From: Zizania palustris
Taxonomy: Eukaryota; Streptophyta; Magnoliopsida; Poales; Poaceae
Assembly (NCBI GenBank): GCA_019279435.1
Contig: JAAALK010000288.1
Location: 73,170,811-73,234,810 of the forward strand
Direction: 5' to 3'
Length of the DNA: 64,000 bases
The notes under the pieces are model-generated. The model did no database searches. It had not been told where the DNA came from and worked only from the letters and a program-made list of their open reading frames with translations. Below are positions 23,277 through 35,954 of the stretch, in pieces. Both the position numbers and the translations under genes were made by a program. Each line of letters begins with the position of its first letter. Within the stretch, counting starts at the first letter, position 1.

Positions 23277-25630
23277 CCCTATTCGAATACTGATGTTTAT
23301 GGAATTTAATCACTGTACAAAAAATATGTCGATACAGTGCTAGGAGCAATAGGCGGGTGAGAAGGAATGTCGCCTGCTTGACTTCTTCTGGCCCAGCCCT
23401 GGGCCGCTAGGTCCTCGAACCCCAACTGTCCAACAGGTCAAAACTCAGTAGAATCAGCTCAACAAAAATGTAATTAAATATTTAACTACATGTTAAATTA
23501 CTAATATTATGAATCCAATAAATTATATATTTGCATACATGTTAGTATTATAATTATTTTTTATTATATTATATTTAAACTACTATTTATTAGGCTAGTC
23601 AAGCTATTTTAATAATATATTAGCTACCATATGTCCTATTTTTGGGACCGTGGGTCTCCTTGTTTGAAAATACAAACCTTTCCTGCCTCCACATGGTTTC
23701 GAGGCCCGCCCTGTAACTCTGTAAGGCCCACGGGGCTACTTCCGTACCTGTCCTTGGCCATAGGGACGAGCCTCCCCACTAGAAAATTGTGATTCCTAAT
23801 TATTAGGAGCTGGACAGCAAACTTACGGCTGTACTTACGCACGCACATGGAGCCTAGTGGCTAGCGGGCTTAAGCAGAGCAGTTGTGATCAACTTGTTTT
23901 GCCATTAGCGAGTTCTAATAACCCCCAACCCTCTCCTCCTGACCAAGGTCCATTTTTTAAGCCAAAACCGGCGTGGTATATTAATTAGGAGAAGATAGAA
24001 TTACAAGGTTTAAAGAAGACCGACAACCAAGATTGTCAGAGGACAAGACATAGATTGGGACCCTATTTGAATACTGATGTTTATGGAATTTAATCACTGT
24101 ACAAAAAAATTTGTCGGTACAGTGCTAGGGGCAATAGGCGGGTGAGCAGGAATGTCGCCTGCCTGACTTCTTCTGGCCCAGCCCTGGGCCGCTGGGTCCT
24201 CAAACCCCGACCGTCCAACAGGTCAAAACTTAGTAGAATCAGCTCAACAAAAATGTAATTAAATATTTAACTACATGTTAAATTACTAATATTATGAATC
24301 TAATAAATTATATATTTGCATACATGTTAGTATTATAATTATTTTTTATTATATTATATTTAAACTACTATTTATTAGGCTAGTCAAGCTATTTTAATAA
24401 TATATTAGCTACCATATGTCCTACGGTGGGACCGTGGGTCTCCTTGTTTGAAAATACAAACCTTCCCTGCCTCCACATGGTTTCGAGGCCCGCCCTGTAA
24501 CACTGTAAGGCCCATGAGGCTACTTCCGTACCTGTCCTTGGCCATAGGGACGGGCCTCCCCACTAGAAAATTGTGATTCCTAATTATTAGGAGCTAGAAC
24601 AGCGAACCTACGGCTGTACTTACGCACGCACATGGAGCCTAGCGGCTAGCGGGCTTAAGTAGAGCAGTTGTGATCAACTTGTTTTGCCATTAGCGAGTTC
24701 TAATAACCCCCAACCCTCTCCTCCTGACCAAGGTCCATTTTTTAAGCCAAACCGGCGTGGTATATTAATTAGGAGAAGATAGAATTACAAGGTTTAAAGA
24801 AGACCGACAACCAAGATTGTCAGAGGACAAGACATAGATTGGGACCCTATTCGAATACTGATGTTTATGGAATTTAATCACTGTACAAAAAATTTTGTCG
24901 ATACAGTGCTAGGGGCAATAGGCGGGTGAGCAGGAATGTCGCCTGCCTGACTTCTTCTGGCCCAGCCCTGGGCCGCTGGGTCCTCAAACCCCGACTGTCC
25001 AACAGGTCAAAACTTAGTAGAATCAGCTCAACAAAAATGTAATTAAATATTTAACTACATGTTAAATTACTAATATTATGAATCCAATAAATTATATATT
25101 TGCATACATGTCAGTATTATAATTATTTTTTTATTATATTATATTTAAACTACTATTTATTAGGCTAGTCAAGCTATTTTAATAATATATTAGCTACCAT
25201 ATGACCTACTTTTGGGACCGTGGGTATGCTTGGGTGAAAATACGAACCTTCCTTGCCTCCACATGGTTTCAAGGCCCGCCCTGTAACTCTGTAAGGCCCA
25301 CGGGATACTTCAGTACCCGTCCTTGGCCATAGGGACGGGCCTCCCCACTAGAAATTTGTGATTCCTAATTATTAGGAGCTGGAACAGCGAACCTACGACT
25401 GTACTTACGCACGCACGTGGAGCCTAGCATCTAGCGGGCTTAAGCAGAGCAGTTGTGATCAACTTGTTTTGCCATTAGCGAGTTCTAATAACCCCCAACC
25501 CTCTCCTCATGACCAAGGTCCATTCTTTTTAAGCCAAAACTAGCGTGGTATATTAATTAGGAGAAGATAGAATTACAAGGTTTAAAGAAGACCGACAACC
25601 AAGATTGTTAGAGGACAAGACATAGATTGG
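23277..25630. repeat. Tandem triplication, ~784-bp units, including the LINE 3' tip
   Basis: Units start with CCCTATT(C/T)GAATACTGATG at 23277, 24061 and 24844. Each carries GGCAATAGGCGGGTGAG, an AT-rich centre, TTTCGAGGCCCGCC (TTTCAAGGCCCGCC in unit 3), and a final ~100 bp from TTTTTAAGCCAAA to GACATAGATTGG. That final part is the 3' end of the minus-strand LINE; in unit 3 it runs straight on into the rest of the LINE. Host flank and LINE tip were therefore copied together after insertion. Periods are 784 and 783 bp with only scattered substitutions. Confidence 0.92.
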
Positions 25631-25879
25631 AAAGAAAAACACAACATAAACAAAGACATAGAAACTAGATTAAGACAAAATACGCGCTAGCTGTATCGCT
25701 CCGCCTTGAAGCCACATACACATCTCATCCGTAATGCGATCAACTAGAGCCTCTGGCGTGGACGCAATGTCCGGAAATATGCGTCTATTCCTTTCATTCC
25801 AGAGCTCCCAAGCAATTAGGATGAAAGTCATTTTCGCTCCCTTTCTGGCCTCGCCATGAAATTTTCTAATGCTCGTACT

Positions 25880-28777
25880 TCACCATTGGAGGACCGATGA
25901 CTCCAAACTCCTTTGGTTCCTTGTAGAGAGAGCCCAAGTGAAGCAGATCTTTAGTCTAGACCAAACCTCGATTGTGAAAGGACAATCAGTGAAAAGATGG
26001 TGAGTTGTTTCTAAGTTCTGAAGACAAAGATGACAGAAATAGTTGTTTGCCATCCTCAAAGTTGAAGGCGATCTAAAGTCCAAAGCCTATTTTGTAGCTA
26101 GAGCCAAGTGAAGATTTTGCATTTCGAGGGATCCCAGGCTTTCCATATCAACTTTGCTGATTCTGATTTGGTAGAGCCAATGAACTACGCGGAATACGCT
26201 GAACACGCGCTGTAAACTCCTAATCATGTCCATTTCCATATAATCGTATCTTCAAAATTGATGGAGAGGTTGATGTTTGTTTCTCACCGTGAAGCTCCTC
26301 ATTGCCGGCCCAACTTACTTTACATTTCCCACCGTGAAGCTCCTCATTGCCGACCCAAAGGAATCTTCTATGGGCCTTGTCTACCTCTTTGAAGGACTTT
26401 GGAGGCTTAAGCACTGTGAGGAGATAGGTTGGGAAGGATGAGAGCATTGAATTGACCAAAGTTCTCCTTCCCCCGGGGAAAAAAGTTTGCATTTCCAGCC
26501 CGCAACTCGAGCCTTGATTTTATCCATTGTCGGTTGCATGTGACTATTTCAAATTCTTCTTGTGGTGAGAGGTAGGCTAAGGTAAGTGATTGGGAAGAGG
26601 ACGTGGGGCCCTGCAAAATTTTGCAGGCAGGAGGCCAAGTCGATGCCATCACACTTGATTGCAGTGACCAAACTATTTTCGAAGTTAACTCGTAGTCTAG
26701 TTGCCCCTCCAAAACTTTGTAGCAAAGATATCATATTGTCTACATCTAATGTCGATGGATAGATGAAAATTGTCGTATCGTTGGCGTAAAGAGAAGTTCT
26801 GGATCTCACGTAACGATCATCAAAGGTTGTAAGCAACCTTGCACTTGTAGCAACCTCTAGGAGTTGATGGAGAGTGTCTATTGCTAGAATGAAGAGATAT
26901 GGAGACAATGGATCTCCCTATCTTAAGCCTCGTTTGTGCACTATGTGCTCGCCTGGGGTGCCATTTAGCGAGACTTTTGAGGTGGAGTTGGCAAGGATCA
27001 GGGCGATCAAGTCACGCCATCATGTTGAGAAGCCTCTTTGCTGCTGTAGTTCTAAGAGATATTCCTAGGACACTGAATCAAAGGCCTTGACAATGTCTAA
27101 TTTGAACAAAAGAAGGGGTTTACCCGATCTATGAAAACTACGAGCGGTGTTGCGAACATAAAGGAAGTTGTCCTGAATGCAACAATTTTCCAGAAAGGTG
27201 CTCTGAGAGCAGGAGATTAGATTATCAATTTTGGATGAGAGTCTAATTGCGAGCACTTTGGATAAAATCTTCCCAATTGAATGTATTAGACTAATAGGTC
27301 TAAAATCCCTAAGCTCTGTTACACCACTCTTCTTTGGTAGCCCTGTTGAGACATCCTAAGGAGGCACTTGATAGCCTGAATATTGTTTGGAACACATCCA
27401 TTATATCGTCCTTGATGATGTCCCAACAAGACTTATAAAAAATACCAGAGAAACTCTCCGAACCAGGTGCCTTTTCAGTTGGTAGAAGCTTGATTGTCGT
27501 CCATATCTCTTCTTCCGTGAAGGGATTATCCATGGTGGAGTCACACTGAGGTTAAGCTGTGGATGTGGTTTTTCCGACGACGACAATTTTCTTTAATGTG
27601 GAAGAACTTGGTATTTGCATCACCCGATTTGAGCCATGCCATTCAAGAGCGTTGTCGAGACTGGGCTTTTTCTATTGTTACAAGTCCGAGGATTTTGATT
27701 TTTAGGTCTTTGCGGAGCCTGAATTCCGAATCTGATAACAACCTTTTTCCTGTGCAAGGTCAAGACGGAAAACGAGCTCTTGGGCTAAATGGAGCTGAAG
27801 GCTAAAATCACTCAACATGCTCCTTCTCCATTTGCATAGTGCCTTTGCCATCACATCTAGCTTTCTACTCAAGATCTTCATCGGGTTATTTAAAATCGCA
27901 GGCTGAAAGGATTGACTCTAGGCCTCCACAACTATCTATTTGTAGCCTGGTAATTTAGGCCAAAAATTTTCAAATTTAAAGGAGCGTCGTTGTTGAGGCT
28001 GCTGGATGTTGGAGAGGAGCAGTGGGCAGTGGTCCGAGGCCGACGAGGATAGGGCTTGAAGGCTATAATTGGAGAACATGATATCCCCTATAGTGTTACA
28101 AAGAACTCGGTCTAGCTTTTCTAGCGTTGGTGCCTCTCTTTCATTGCCCCGTGTAAAGGTATGGTTCTTCAACTTAAAGTCGCGGAGGCTGCATCTATTG
28201 AGCGCTGCCCAAAATTGGCCCATTTGCTGTCTATTTAGGTTTAGGTTATTTTTCCCAGGCCTCGCAGATAGCATTGAAATCACCCATCACTAACTAGGCA
28301 ACATTATCCCATAGGACGATATCACTTCTCTAGGAGAAGAAGATTGGTTTATCAACATCCTCTATTGGACCATAAACTGAGGTTAGCAGGAAGACTTGGC
28401 CCAAGCCCTGGATTGCCACATCAATAGTCAAGGAGAAGTGCCGTCGGGTCGGGTTGGTAATTTGAACTATGTCATTGTCCCATAGGATCATTACTCCGCC
28501 ACGCATTCCGGAGGCCGGAAGATGGAATTTTTTTTTGCAACCGGGCTCCTCCTATTTCTTGAGCTAGTCTTGGAGTTATCTCTTCCAACTTAGTCTCCTG
28601 AAGACATACTATTGCTGCATGTGCAGCATTGGTATTTATACGAACAACCTCTCGCTTGGCCAAGGAATTGAGTCCCCTGACATTCCAATTTAGAAAATTT
28701 ATGCTAAACATAGAACAAGACAAGCAGTTGGCCAATGGCAATTTAAAATAAAACAGAACACCATCCAAGCAATACAA
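25880..28777 (-). pseudogene. LINE ORF2 remnant: endonuclease, reverse transcriptase, zinc-binding tail
   Basis: Reading the minus strand, the apurinic-type endonuclease starts near 28690 with NWNVRGLN and VCLQETKLEE. It continues at 28283-27936 with the LDRVLCN and SDHCPLLL blocks. The reverse transcriptase follows: LPTEKAPGSESFSGIFYKSCW near 27480 with the usual DG changed, LFKLDIVKAFDSVS near 27080, SPYLFILAID near 26900 and the catalytic region as YAND near 26790 where LINEs normally have YADD. A zf-RVT-type CHLCLQNLETTHHLFTDCPF lies near 26010. Frameshifts, stops and the changed catalytic residue make this copy inactive. Confidence 0.82.
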
Positions 28778-29032
28778 TAGATAGCCATGCCCTCACTAGT
28801 AACCCTGCTACAACAGCTAGCTAACCTGCCCTAAAACCTTAACGAAAGTAGAACATTTACTAGCTTAAGGTTGGCTGCCATTAGGGGCGCTAATCGCCAA
28901 CTAGGGGATGTAGGTGATGCTAATCGCCAACCTGCCAACAAAGAAAACATCACTCCACAAGGATAAATGGTATGACAACGTGGACAATGCATGAGCTGGA
29001 ACTCTAGCATCTGACCGTCCCCTCAACCATCT
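28778..29032 (-). other. Spacer between LINE ORF1 and ORF2
   Basis: Minus-strand LINE DNA without an open frame, between the end of the ORF1 remnant and the endonuclease start. Confidence 0.5.
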
Positions 29033-31730
29033 TCAGCCTATGAGATCATCAGCATCCATGAAGTCACCCAGAATGCCTCCATCTAAACGGGTGAGCTTGC
29101 GGAGTCCCAACACTGTGTGCTCTGGCAAAGGAGTATCAAAGCTATTGACAAATGCCTTTGTAGCAGCCTCCCCCACTATTTCCTCTTGTGAAATGATGCC
29201 CATCTCTCTCATGAGCCTCACATGTGCCTGCTTAGAGGCAGGGACAGAAGAGTGGCGAGCTGCTTGGCTCGCACTATGGCGAGGTGGAACCTTGAGCTTG
29301 GATTGTCTTTTGCTGTTTGTGGTTGTTACCAAAGGTGGAGGGGACTGGATGATGGGGTCCCGGAGAGGCTGAAACATCTGCCCCACATCACAATTATGAG
29401 TACTAATGTCTTGTGGTGCAACTAGGGGATAAGCACAAGGGTTGCCAGAAAGTTCTAAGTTGTTTACATGGTTTATAAGTGTGTCTACTTCTTGTCCACA
29501 CTGAGCTGCAGCGGGCATAGGGGTTGTGGTTCCAATTAGTTCAGTGCAAACTTATTGACTGTGGGCTAATTGGCTGCCTCTTCTGCAAGACCAACACATA
29601 GCCAAATTGGTGAACTCAGGACAACATAAGCTCCTCATTAGGTGAGTAGGACAGTTTCTTGTTAGAGAAGGATCTCAAGCAGTAGTTGAGTATCTCCTCT
29701 AGCATAGGGTCCTCCTTTTGATGCACAACATCAGTTGACTTACTGCAAAGCTGAAGCTTTGTGGAAACAACCCCCAAGAGGGGGTTTGGAAATGTCACAG
29801 GCTGAAGCACACCTAGCGGGGAGCTAGGACATGCTGCGCCCTCGAGTCATGTGCACGCAGCCTTCTGTAGGCGCCAGCAAGGAGGCGAGCGTGTACGGCT
29901 AGGCTGACTACGACGGCCAGCGAAACTTCACTGACGAGCGAGAGAATGACCTCGATGTCGTGAATGGCACCGATTAGGCCCGGCGACAGGGACACCATCA
30001 ACATGGCGCTACCTACCCCTGCCTCTAGGTGTTCAGCTCTGGTGGCGATCAATACGTTGCTCATGCGTACGCCCACGACCAAGAAGGCGGGAATGCTAAG
30101 GGCGCAGGCCGGAAGCAAGCCCTCCACCGCCTTCCTCGTGATGGTCGTCATCTTTTGTGGTGTTGTTGTTGGTGCCGAGGCTTGGGCGATATCTCAAGGG
30201 CAATCCAATCGGTCGATCTCTCCACTTCTTTGGAGGGAGAACACTCGAGGGAAAGGAGCCACCCTCATACCCCAATTACCACAGGAACGAGTGCACACTA
30301 GGGAATGGTTGGTCGCTAGTCTCCGAATAGGCAGGAGATGGCATTCCACTAGCCTGGGAGCCGGGTGAATGCAGCAGGGTGGGGCTCCAATCTTCCACTT
30401 GGTCCAAGTGAATCAACAACTCAACCATTCTTCCCTCCGAGGGCGGTGCTATCTCCTGGCTTCTAGGGTGGGCATCCTGACTAGAGCTTTGTGGGAAGAA
30501 AGAACAGAGCTTCCAGCGAGGGAGATTGTTTGGATTCCACATCCATGCCCAGCAAACAAAAATCCTGGTGTCCACTCGGTCCATGGTGTCGACTTCAATA
30601 CGATCGAAAACATACACATCTCCTAGAACCTACTCAGCTCCTTCTCTGTTCCAAGCTTGAAGAGGGAGGTGTTCAATGCAGATCTTCACCCTATACCACC
30701 AAGAGTGGTGGCTGACATGATGATAAACTAGCCATGGTCGGATAGCAAAGGTTGTTTGTCCGACCTTGACTATCCCACGAGACAGGGCTGCAGCTCTTTG
30801 CTCTGTTAAGTCGAAGAAGGAAAAGAAGTCCTTCGGCTGATGGCGAGTGACCAGTAGGTTGAATAGCGGGACTGACACTTAGTGCTGCAAGGTACGAGCC
30901 ACTTCCATCGGGCTAGGGCCATGAGCGCCCTCCAGAACAGTCAGCACGACTCCATGGTTGCTCAACTTGATGGCCTCCACCTCGATGACCCGAGGAAAGA
31001 TGATGGCAACATAGGAGGATGTTGGTCGTTGTTCTGGGTGACTAGGGGTGTAGGCCATACCGTCCCTAGGAAGATGGCGAGCAGGGGGTGGGTTGGGAGT
31101 GGGATGAGGGCACTTGCTTCCCCACCAAAGCACTAGGCCAAGAAATGCGAGAGTGAATGGAGGAGGCCGGGAACTTGAGGCGATCACGGAGAGGAGGGAA
31201 GGTAAGGTTGGATTGGAGAGGGGGAGGCATCAAGCGAGCGGGTGATTTTGCCTCAAACTTACAAGCTGAATGAAGGTGTCCAACATGCTTGCAAGAATAA
31301 CATCTAGGAGGGTTTTTGTAGGAAGCAATGCGATGATCTGAAGCTAAGCAGCGAAAGCATTTACCGATTAGCTCCGATTTAAAGGCCACCTGGAGACCTC
31401 CCACAATTACTCCGGCAGCTGGACGCCAATGCCGTTGAGCAGAAAGCTCACTCCAAGAGGAATACTGGCGCCACCTTCACCAAAACTTTGGTCTTACTGT
31501 TTTCCACTTTGATGCAAGGTCACCAATAGGAGCCAGCTTTTCTTCAGGCGCTGGAGCCGCGCCGGCTAAAACCGACTGGGCGCCTGCATTGGGCTTCTCC
31601 TTCACGTCCGGCAGGGTCCGAGCAGGGTGGGATGGAGTGAATGCCTTCTAAAGTGACTGGGACGAGCTTCTTTGAGTGTGTGCTGTGTTGGGAGCTTTGA
31701 GGGCTGCTACAAGGGAGCAGGGTGCTAAAC
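29033..31730 (-). pseudogene. LINE ORF1 (gag-like) remnant
   Basis: A zinc-knuckle region lies at 31350-31240 on the minus strand, with CFRCLASDHRIASYKNPPRC and CYSCKHVGHLHSACKF; the first knuckle has lost a consensus cysteine. Downstream fragments at 31187-30879, 30878-30630, 30617-30276, 30151-29813 and 29518-29033 lie in shifting frames, as in a decayed ORF1. It precedes ORF2 in the LINE order. The nucleic-acid-binding role is inferred from the knuckles. Confidence 0.6.
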
Positions 31731-32019
31731 TGTTGGTGTTAATCAAGTTGCCCATCTAAATTCTAAAACGTTGGAGCATTTAGTTGCATGGCTAGAAACG
31801 TGTTGTGTTCATGTTGAGCCAAACGGTAGAGCATTAGTGACTGAATAAATCAGGTCATGAATATGTGAATGAATGTATGCATGGGCATGCTATCGTTTGA
31901 GTATAAATAAGAAGAAGCTGCATGATAGTAGAGCAGCACCAACACGATGTCCTGTTTACCTTCTTCTACCTTCAGACTTAGCACCAGCAAATTCGTGTAG
32001 ATTTGTTCTGGTTTCAACA
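31731..32019 (+). repeat. 5' LTR of copia A
   Basis: TGTTGG..TTCAACA, with a TATA-like GTATAAATAAG near 31900. The same sequence, slightly diverged, forms the 3' LTR. Confidence 0.95.
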
Positions 32020-32021
32020 TT

Positions 32022-32033
32022 TGGTATCAGAGC
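32022..32033 (+). other. Primer-binding site of copia A
   Basis: TGGTATCAGAGC, complementary to the 3' end of plant initiator methionine tRNA, two bases after the LTR. Confidence 0.9.
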
Positions 32034-32057
32034 TACGACAATGAAGTTCTAGTGACC

Positions 32058-33107
32058 ATGTCCCACGACAGCGCTTCCCATGGCAGAGGCGCGGCAGGTC
32101 ATGGCAACGGAGGTCGTGACACTGTTGGACAGGAGATCACCATTGCTACAGATGGTGGCACACGTGAGCTGGTGGTTGAGAGGGTCGTGAAGGAGACGGG
32201 GAGCACAGTGGTCTACCCAATGCTGACTCGATCCAACTATGGAGACTGGTCGCTACTCATGCATGTTAATTTGCAGGCACATGGCTTATGGGATGTTGTT
32301 CATATCGTTGGTGATAACATCGACTATCGCGACGATAGGACGGCTCTCGCAGATATTTTGCGTGCTGTGCCGGCAGAGATGCACGCTGCACTTGCTGTCA
32401 AGGACACAACAAAGCAAGCGTGGGATGGCATCCGTACCATAAGGATAGGGGCAGATCGGGTACGTGATGCGAAGGCTCAAACCCTTCGTGCCGATTTCGA
32501 GAGAATCACCTTCAAAGATGGCGAGATGGTGGAAGACTTCGCCATACGCCTAATGGGGTTGGTGAATGAACTATCAACACTCGGCGACAACCTCGAGGAG
32601 GAGACCGTGGTGCGCAAATTCCTGCGTGTTGTGCCGAAGCGATACTCAAACGTCGCCATCTCCATTGAGACACTCCTCGACCTGAGGACGCTATTGATCG
32701 AGGATTTGACCTCTCGTTTGAGGGTGGTTGATGATCGTGCTGATCAAGCAATAGAAAGCGGTGTGTCCGGTAGCAGGCTACTCCTCACGGAAGAGGAGTG
32801 GACTACACGACAGAAAGCCAAGTTGCATGGTGAAGGATCCAGCAGTGGCAACAACCGTCAACGTGGGAAATTTCATCAACGATGGAAATCACACCAGGAT
32901 GGTAAGGAGATGACTACTGGAACCAGTAGTCGTGACATGTCCAAGGTGAAATGTTATAACTACAATATCATGGGACACTTCTCTAGGGACTGCAGGAAGC
33001 CTCGCCATGAGCGCAAGCAGGCAGCAAATTTGGTGGTGGAGCAGGAACCACCTGCATTGCTGCTGGCTGAGCATTGTGAGCTTGTGCTCTATGATACCAC
33101 AAAATAG
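32058..33107 (+). CDS. gag: Gag of copia A
   Basis: About 349 aa from ATG 32058 to TAG 33107. The N-terminal third has YPMLTRSNYGDWSLLM, the conserved start of the copia-type gag domain. A capsid-like helical region follows (DAKAQTLRADFERI, FAIRLMGLVNELSTLGD). The C-terminus has a zinc knuckle CYNYNIMGHFSRDC in which the second cysteine of CCHC is replaced (Y-N at that position), so nucleic-acid binding may be impaired. The next codons stay in the same frame into the protease, so a single stop separates gag from pol. The protein would form the virus-like particle core. Confidence 0.88.
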   Translation: MSHDSASHGRGAAGHGNGGRDTVGQEITIATDGGTRELVVERVVKETGSTVVYPMLTRSNYGDWSLLMHVNLQAHGLWDVVHIVGDNIDYRDDRTALADILRAVPAEMHAALAVKDTTKQAWDGIRTIRIGADRVRDAKAQTLRADFERITFKDGEMVEDFAIRLMGLVNELSTLGDNLEEETVVRKFLRVVPKRYSNVAISIETLLDLRTLLIEDLTSRLRVVDDRADQAIESGVSGSRLLLTEEEWTTRQKAKLHGEGSSSGNNRQRGKFHQRWKSHQDGKEMTTGTSSRDMSKVKCYNYNIMGHFSRDCRKPRHERKQAANLVVEQEPPALLLAEHCELVLYDTTK

Positions 33108-34487
33108 CAGATGGTCCATCTTAATGAGAAGATCATTCCAACATCGACGAAACCTGGGGTGTGGTTCCTTGACACAGGCCCAAGCAATCATATGACAGGT
33201 GTGAAAGAGGCATTTGTGTCGCTCGATGAGAAGGTAACAGGGTCTGTTAGCCTTGGTGATGCATCAACTGTTGAAATTTGTGGCAAGGGAACTATTATGT
33301 ACAAATGCAGGACTGGTGAGCATCGTCTGTTAGATGAGGTGTATTATATACCGCGTTTACACAACAACATTGTGAGTTTAGGCCAACTACATGAGGCTGG
33401 CTACAAGATTTTCATGGAGGAAGACAACATGTGCATCTATGATCCGAAGAGAGCACTGTTGGCGTGTGTGCCACGGTCCAGGAATAGACTTTTTGTCCTA
33501 AACCTGAACGTGACAGCACCGGTGTGTCTCCTAGCACATGCTAACGAAGAGGTGTGGCGTTGGCATGCTCATTTTGGACACATAAATTTTAGGGCACTTC
33601 ATGAGCTAACAGCTAAGGAGATGGTGATTGGTGCACCTGTCATTGGACGGGTGAACCAATTCTGTGATGGGTGCTCCCTCGGCAAGCAGCATCGCACGCC
33701 ATTTCCCCAAGCCACGACATACCGAGCTGAGTAGAAGCTTGAGCTCACTCATGGGGACCTCTTTGGACCAATAGAACCATCAACGCAAGGTGGTGGACGT
33801 TATTTTCTATTAATTGTGGATGATTGCAGCAGGTACATGTGTCTCGAGGTGCTGAAAACAAAGGACCAAGCGTTCAGATTTTTCAGGAAAATCTGCAATG
33901 GCTGAAACTGAATGTGGCGCCAAGCTGAAGGCTTTCCGGACTGACCGTGGTGGTGAATTCATCTATGCTGATTTCACAAATTATTGTGATGAGTTGGGTA
34001 TCAAGAGGCACACAACTGCATCGTATTCGCCACAACAAAATGGCATGGTCGAATGACAAAATCAAATGGTTATCGAGATGGCACAGTGTATGATGAAAAG
34101 CATGCATGTTCCTGGTATGTTCTGGGGTGAAGTTGTCAAGACAGCGGAGCACGTGCTGAACCGTGCGCCAACCAGGATATTACATGGACAAACTCCATAT
34201 GAAGCTTGGCATGGGAGGAAACCAAATGTGCGGTATTTTCGCACGTTTGGCTGCAAGGTGCATGTGAAGAAAACTGGCCCTGGTCACAGCAAGCTAGCTG
34301 ATCGCTCTGCTCCAATGGTCTTTATTGGATACGAAGAAGGGTCCAAAGCATATCGTGTCTATAATCCAGTGACAAAAAAGCTTCATGTAACACGAGATGT
34401 CGTGTTTGAAGAAGATCAGTTTTGGGACTGGAATGCCACTTCCAATTCAAATAGTGCTGAAATGGAGGATATCTTCACTGTCACCTA
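33108..34487 (+). pseudogene. pol: Pol part 1 of copia A: protease and integrase
   Basis: The protease motif FLDTGPSNHMTG lies near 33165-33205. The integrase zinc region WHAHFGHINF..CDGCSLGK is near 33565-33690. Catalytic-core blocks follow: IVDDCSR (~33815), RTDRGGEF (~33940) and PQQNGMVE (~34030). A stop at 33735, frame changes near 33890, and a TGA near 34056 break the frame. An intact 180-residue stretch from 34066 covers the integrase C-terminal region (LNRAPTRILHGQTPYEAWHG, FGCKVHVK). At 34488 the gene is cut by copia element B and resumes at 48456. Confidence 0.85.
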
Positions 34488-35026
34488 TGTTGGCCCAGCT
34501 CACTCTTACACTCATGGAAGAACACAAGAACACACACGTTATTTGCACTTTGGAGAAAAAAAACTAACAGAAGAACTCACTTACTCAAGGATAAAAGGTA
34601 CTTAGCACTGCACACCAGTGACTAGTATTTTCTCACAACACACCACACCAACAAAGATTGCTTACACTGGTTTAAATAAGAAACACACGTTTGAGACCCC
34701 TCAACTCAGCTGAAGCACACTCGTAGCTTCTCCACTAATCTCATTCCTACATGCAAGGCACAACTCCCTGCATGCAAGACTTGACTCAGCCACTACCCAA
34801 GCCAACGTGCACCTTCATGGCTGCATGCATTCACTTGCATGCTCACAATTAACTCTCCTAGCACCTTCATGGTTGCATGCATTCACTTGCATGCTCACAC
34901 AATTAACTCTCCTAACTAATGTGCATGCACGTTATTACCTCCACTAACTCACATTCAACACATGCAAAGTTAGCAGGTGCATGCCCACACCCTTCATACT
35001 CCTAAACGCACAAGATTACTCTCACA
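34488..35026 (-). repeat. Left (3') LTR of copia B
   Basis: On the plus strand it begins TGTTGGCCCAG and ends TACTCTCACA; 539 bp. It contains a 52-bp direct duplication starting CACCTTCATGG at 34810 and 34862. Confidence 0.85.
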
Positions 35027-35076
35027 ATCACCACCTAATCTTGCTGGCTTTATTCTTAACATCTCCACACCGAAAA

Positions 35077-35954
35077 TCAAAGTAATGTAGGCTCATCATC
35101 GGAATCCGCAATGGCAAGCAGTGCCACAACTTTAGTCGTCTTATTTATTTCACCACACTCATCGGCGAAGTGTCCAAACTTACCACACTTGTGACAATCA
35201 ATTTTTGACTTGTCGAACTTGCCACGGTACTTCTTCTCTTCAGCAACCTTGGCCCTCCCACTCGGCACGTGTGAGACGTGGCTCGGTGTCAGCTAACAAC
35301 AATTTTGGGCCTCCTTCCTTGTCACATCGATGCCCCCTCGATGACTCCTCGAACGCCCGCAAACGTCCGATGGTCTCCGCAACTGACATCTCTGTCACAT
35401 CCCCCCATTGCTCAATAGTGCTAACAATGGGTAGGAACTTATCCGGGACAGAATGTAAGAGCTTTTCAACGATGGTGCTCTCCTCCATTCTCATGCCAAG
35501 AGCACGAATTTCGTTCACGATCGTGGTGACCTTCAAAGCAAAATCATTAATTTTTTCATAATCATCCATGTACATACCATCAAGCTCACTCTTGAGGGTT
35601 TGCACTCGGGCTTTCTTGACGCGCTCTTCACCCATGTTCATTGCCTTGAGGACATCCCACGCCTCCTTTGTCGTCTCCTTCTCGGATATGGCCATCACCA
35701 CGGCCTCTGGCACAGTTTGGACAATGGCGACGAGAGCCATTTGATCCATCTTCTCATCGACATCTCAATTGCTCTCTACGGCTGGCCACACACCTTGTGC
35801 GCGCATGAAGATTTTCATCTTCACTGCCCATACACCGTAGTTGTTCTCCGCTAGCATGGGGTAACGAAGAGTCACCTCCGCTTCCTTCACTTGTTGTACC
35901 ATCGACTCATGGCCACCACTACCGCTGCTATAATGGCCTGGTGGCGTGTACACA
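35077..35954 (-). pseudogene. gag: Gag of copia B
   Basis: Reading the minus strand from 35954: VYTPPGHYSSG, then YPMLAENNYGVWAVKMKIFM, the typical gag N-terminal block. An in-frame TGA follows ESN at about 35757. The main part, 35749-35240, has TLKSELDGMYMDDYEKINDF and SVAETIGRLRAFEE. After a frame change near 35260 an intact zinc knuckle CHKCGKFGHFADEC appears (~35200-35160). The start codon region is missing, because a deletion fused gag to the truncated right LTR at ACAGAAGAACTCAC. The copy is dead as it stands, but the gag clearly belongs to a different copia family from that of element A. Confidence 0.85.

Noticed and set aside
23277..25630. CRISPR-like or satellite array
   Set aside because: Three ~784-bp units with no short repeat-spacer structure, in a plant genome; a segmental tandem triplication.
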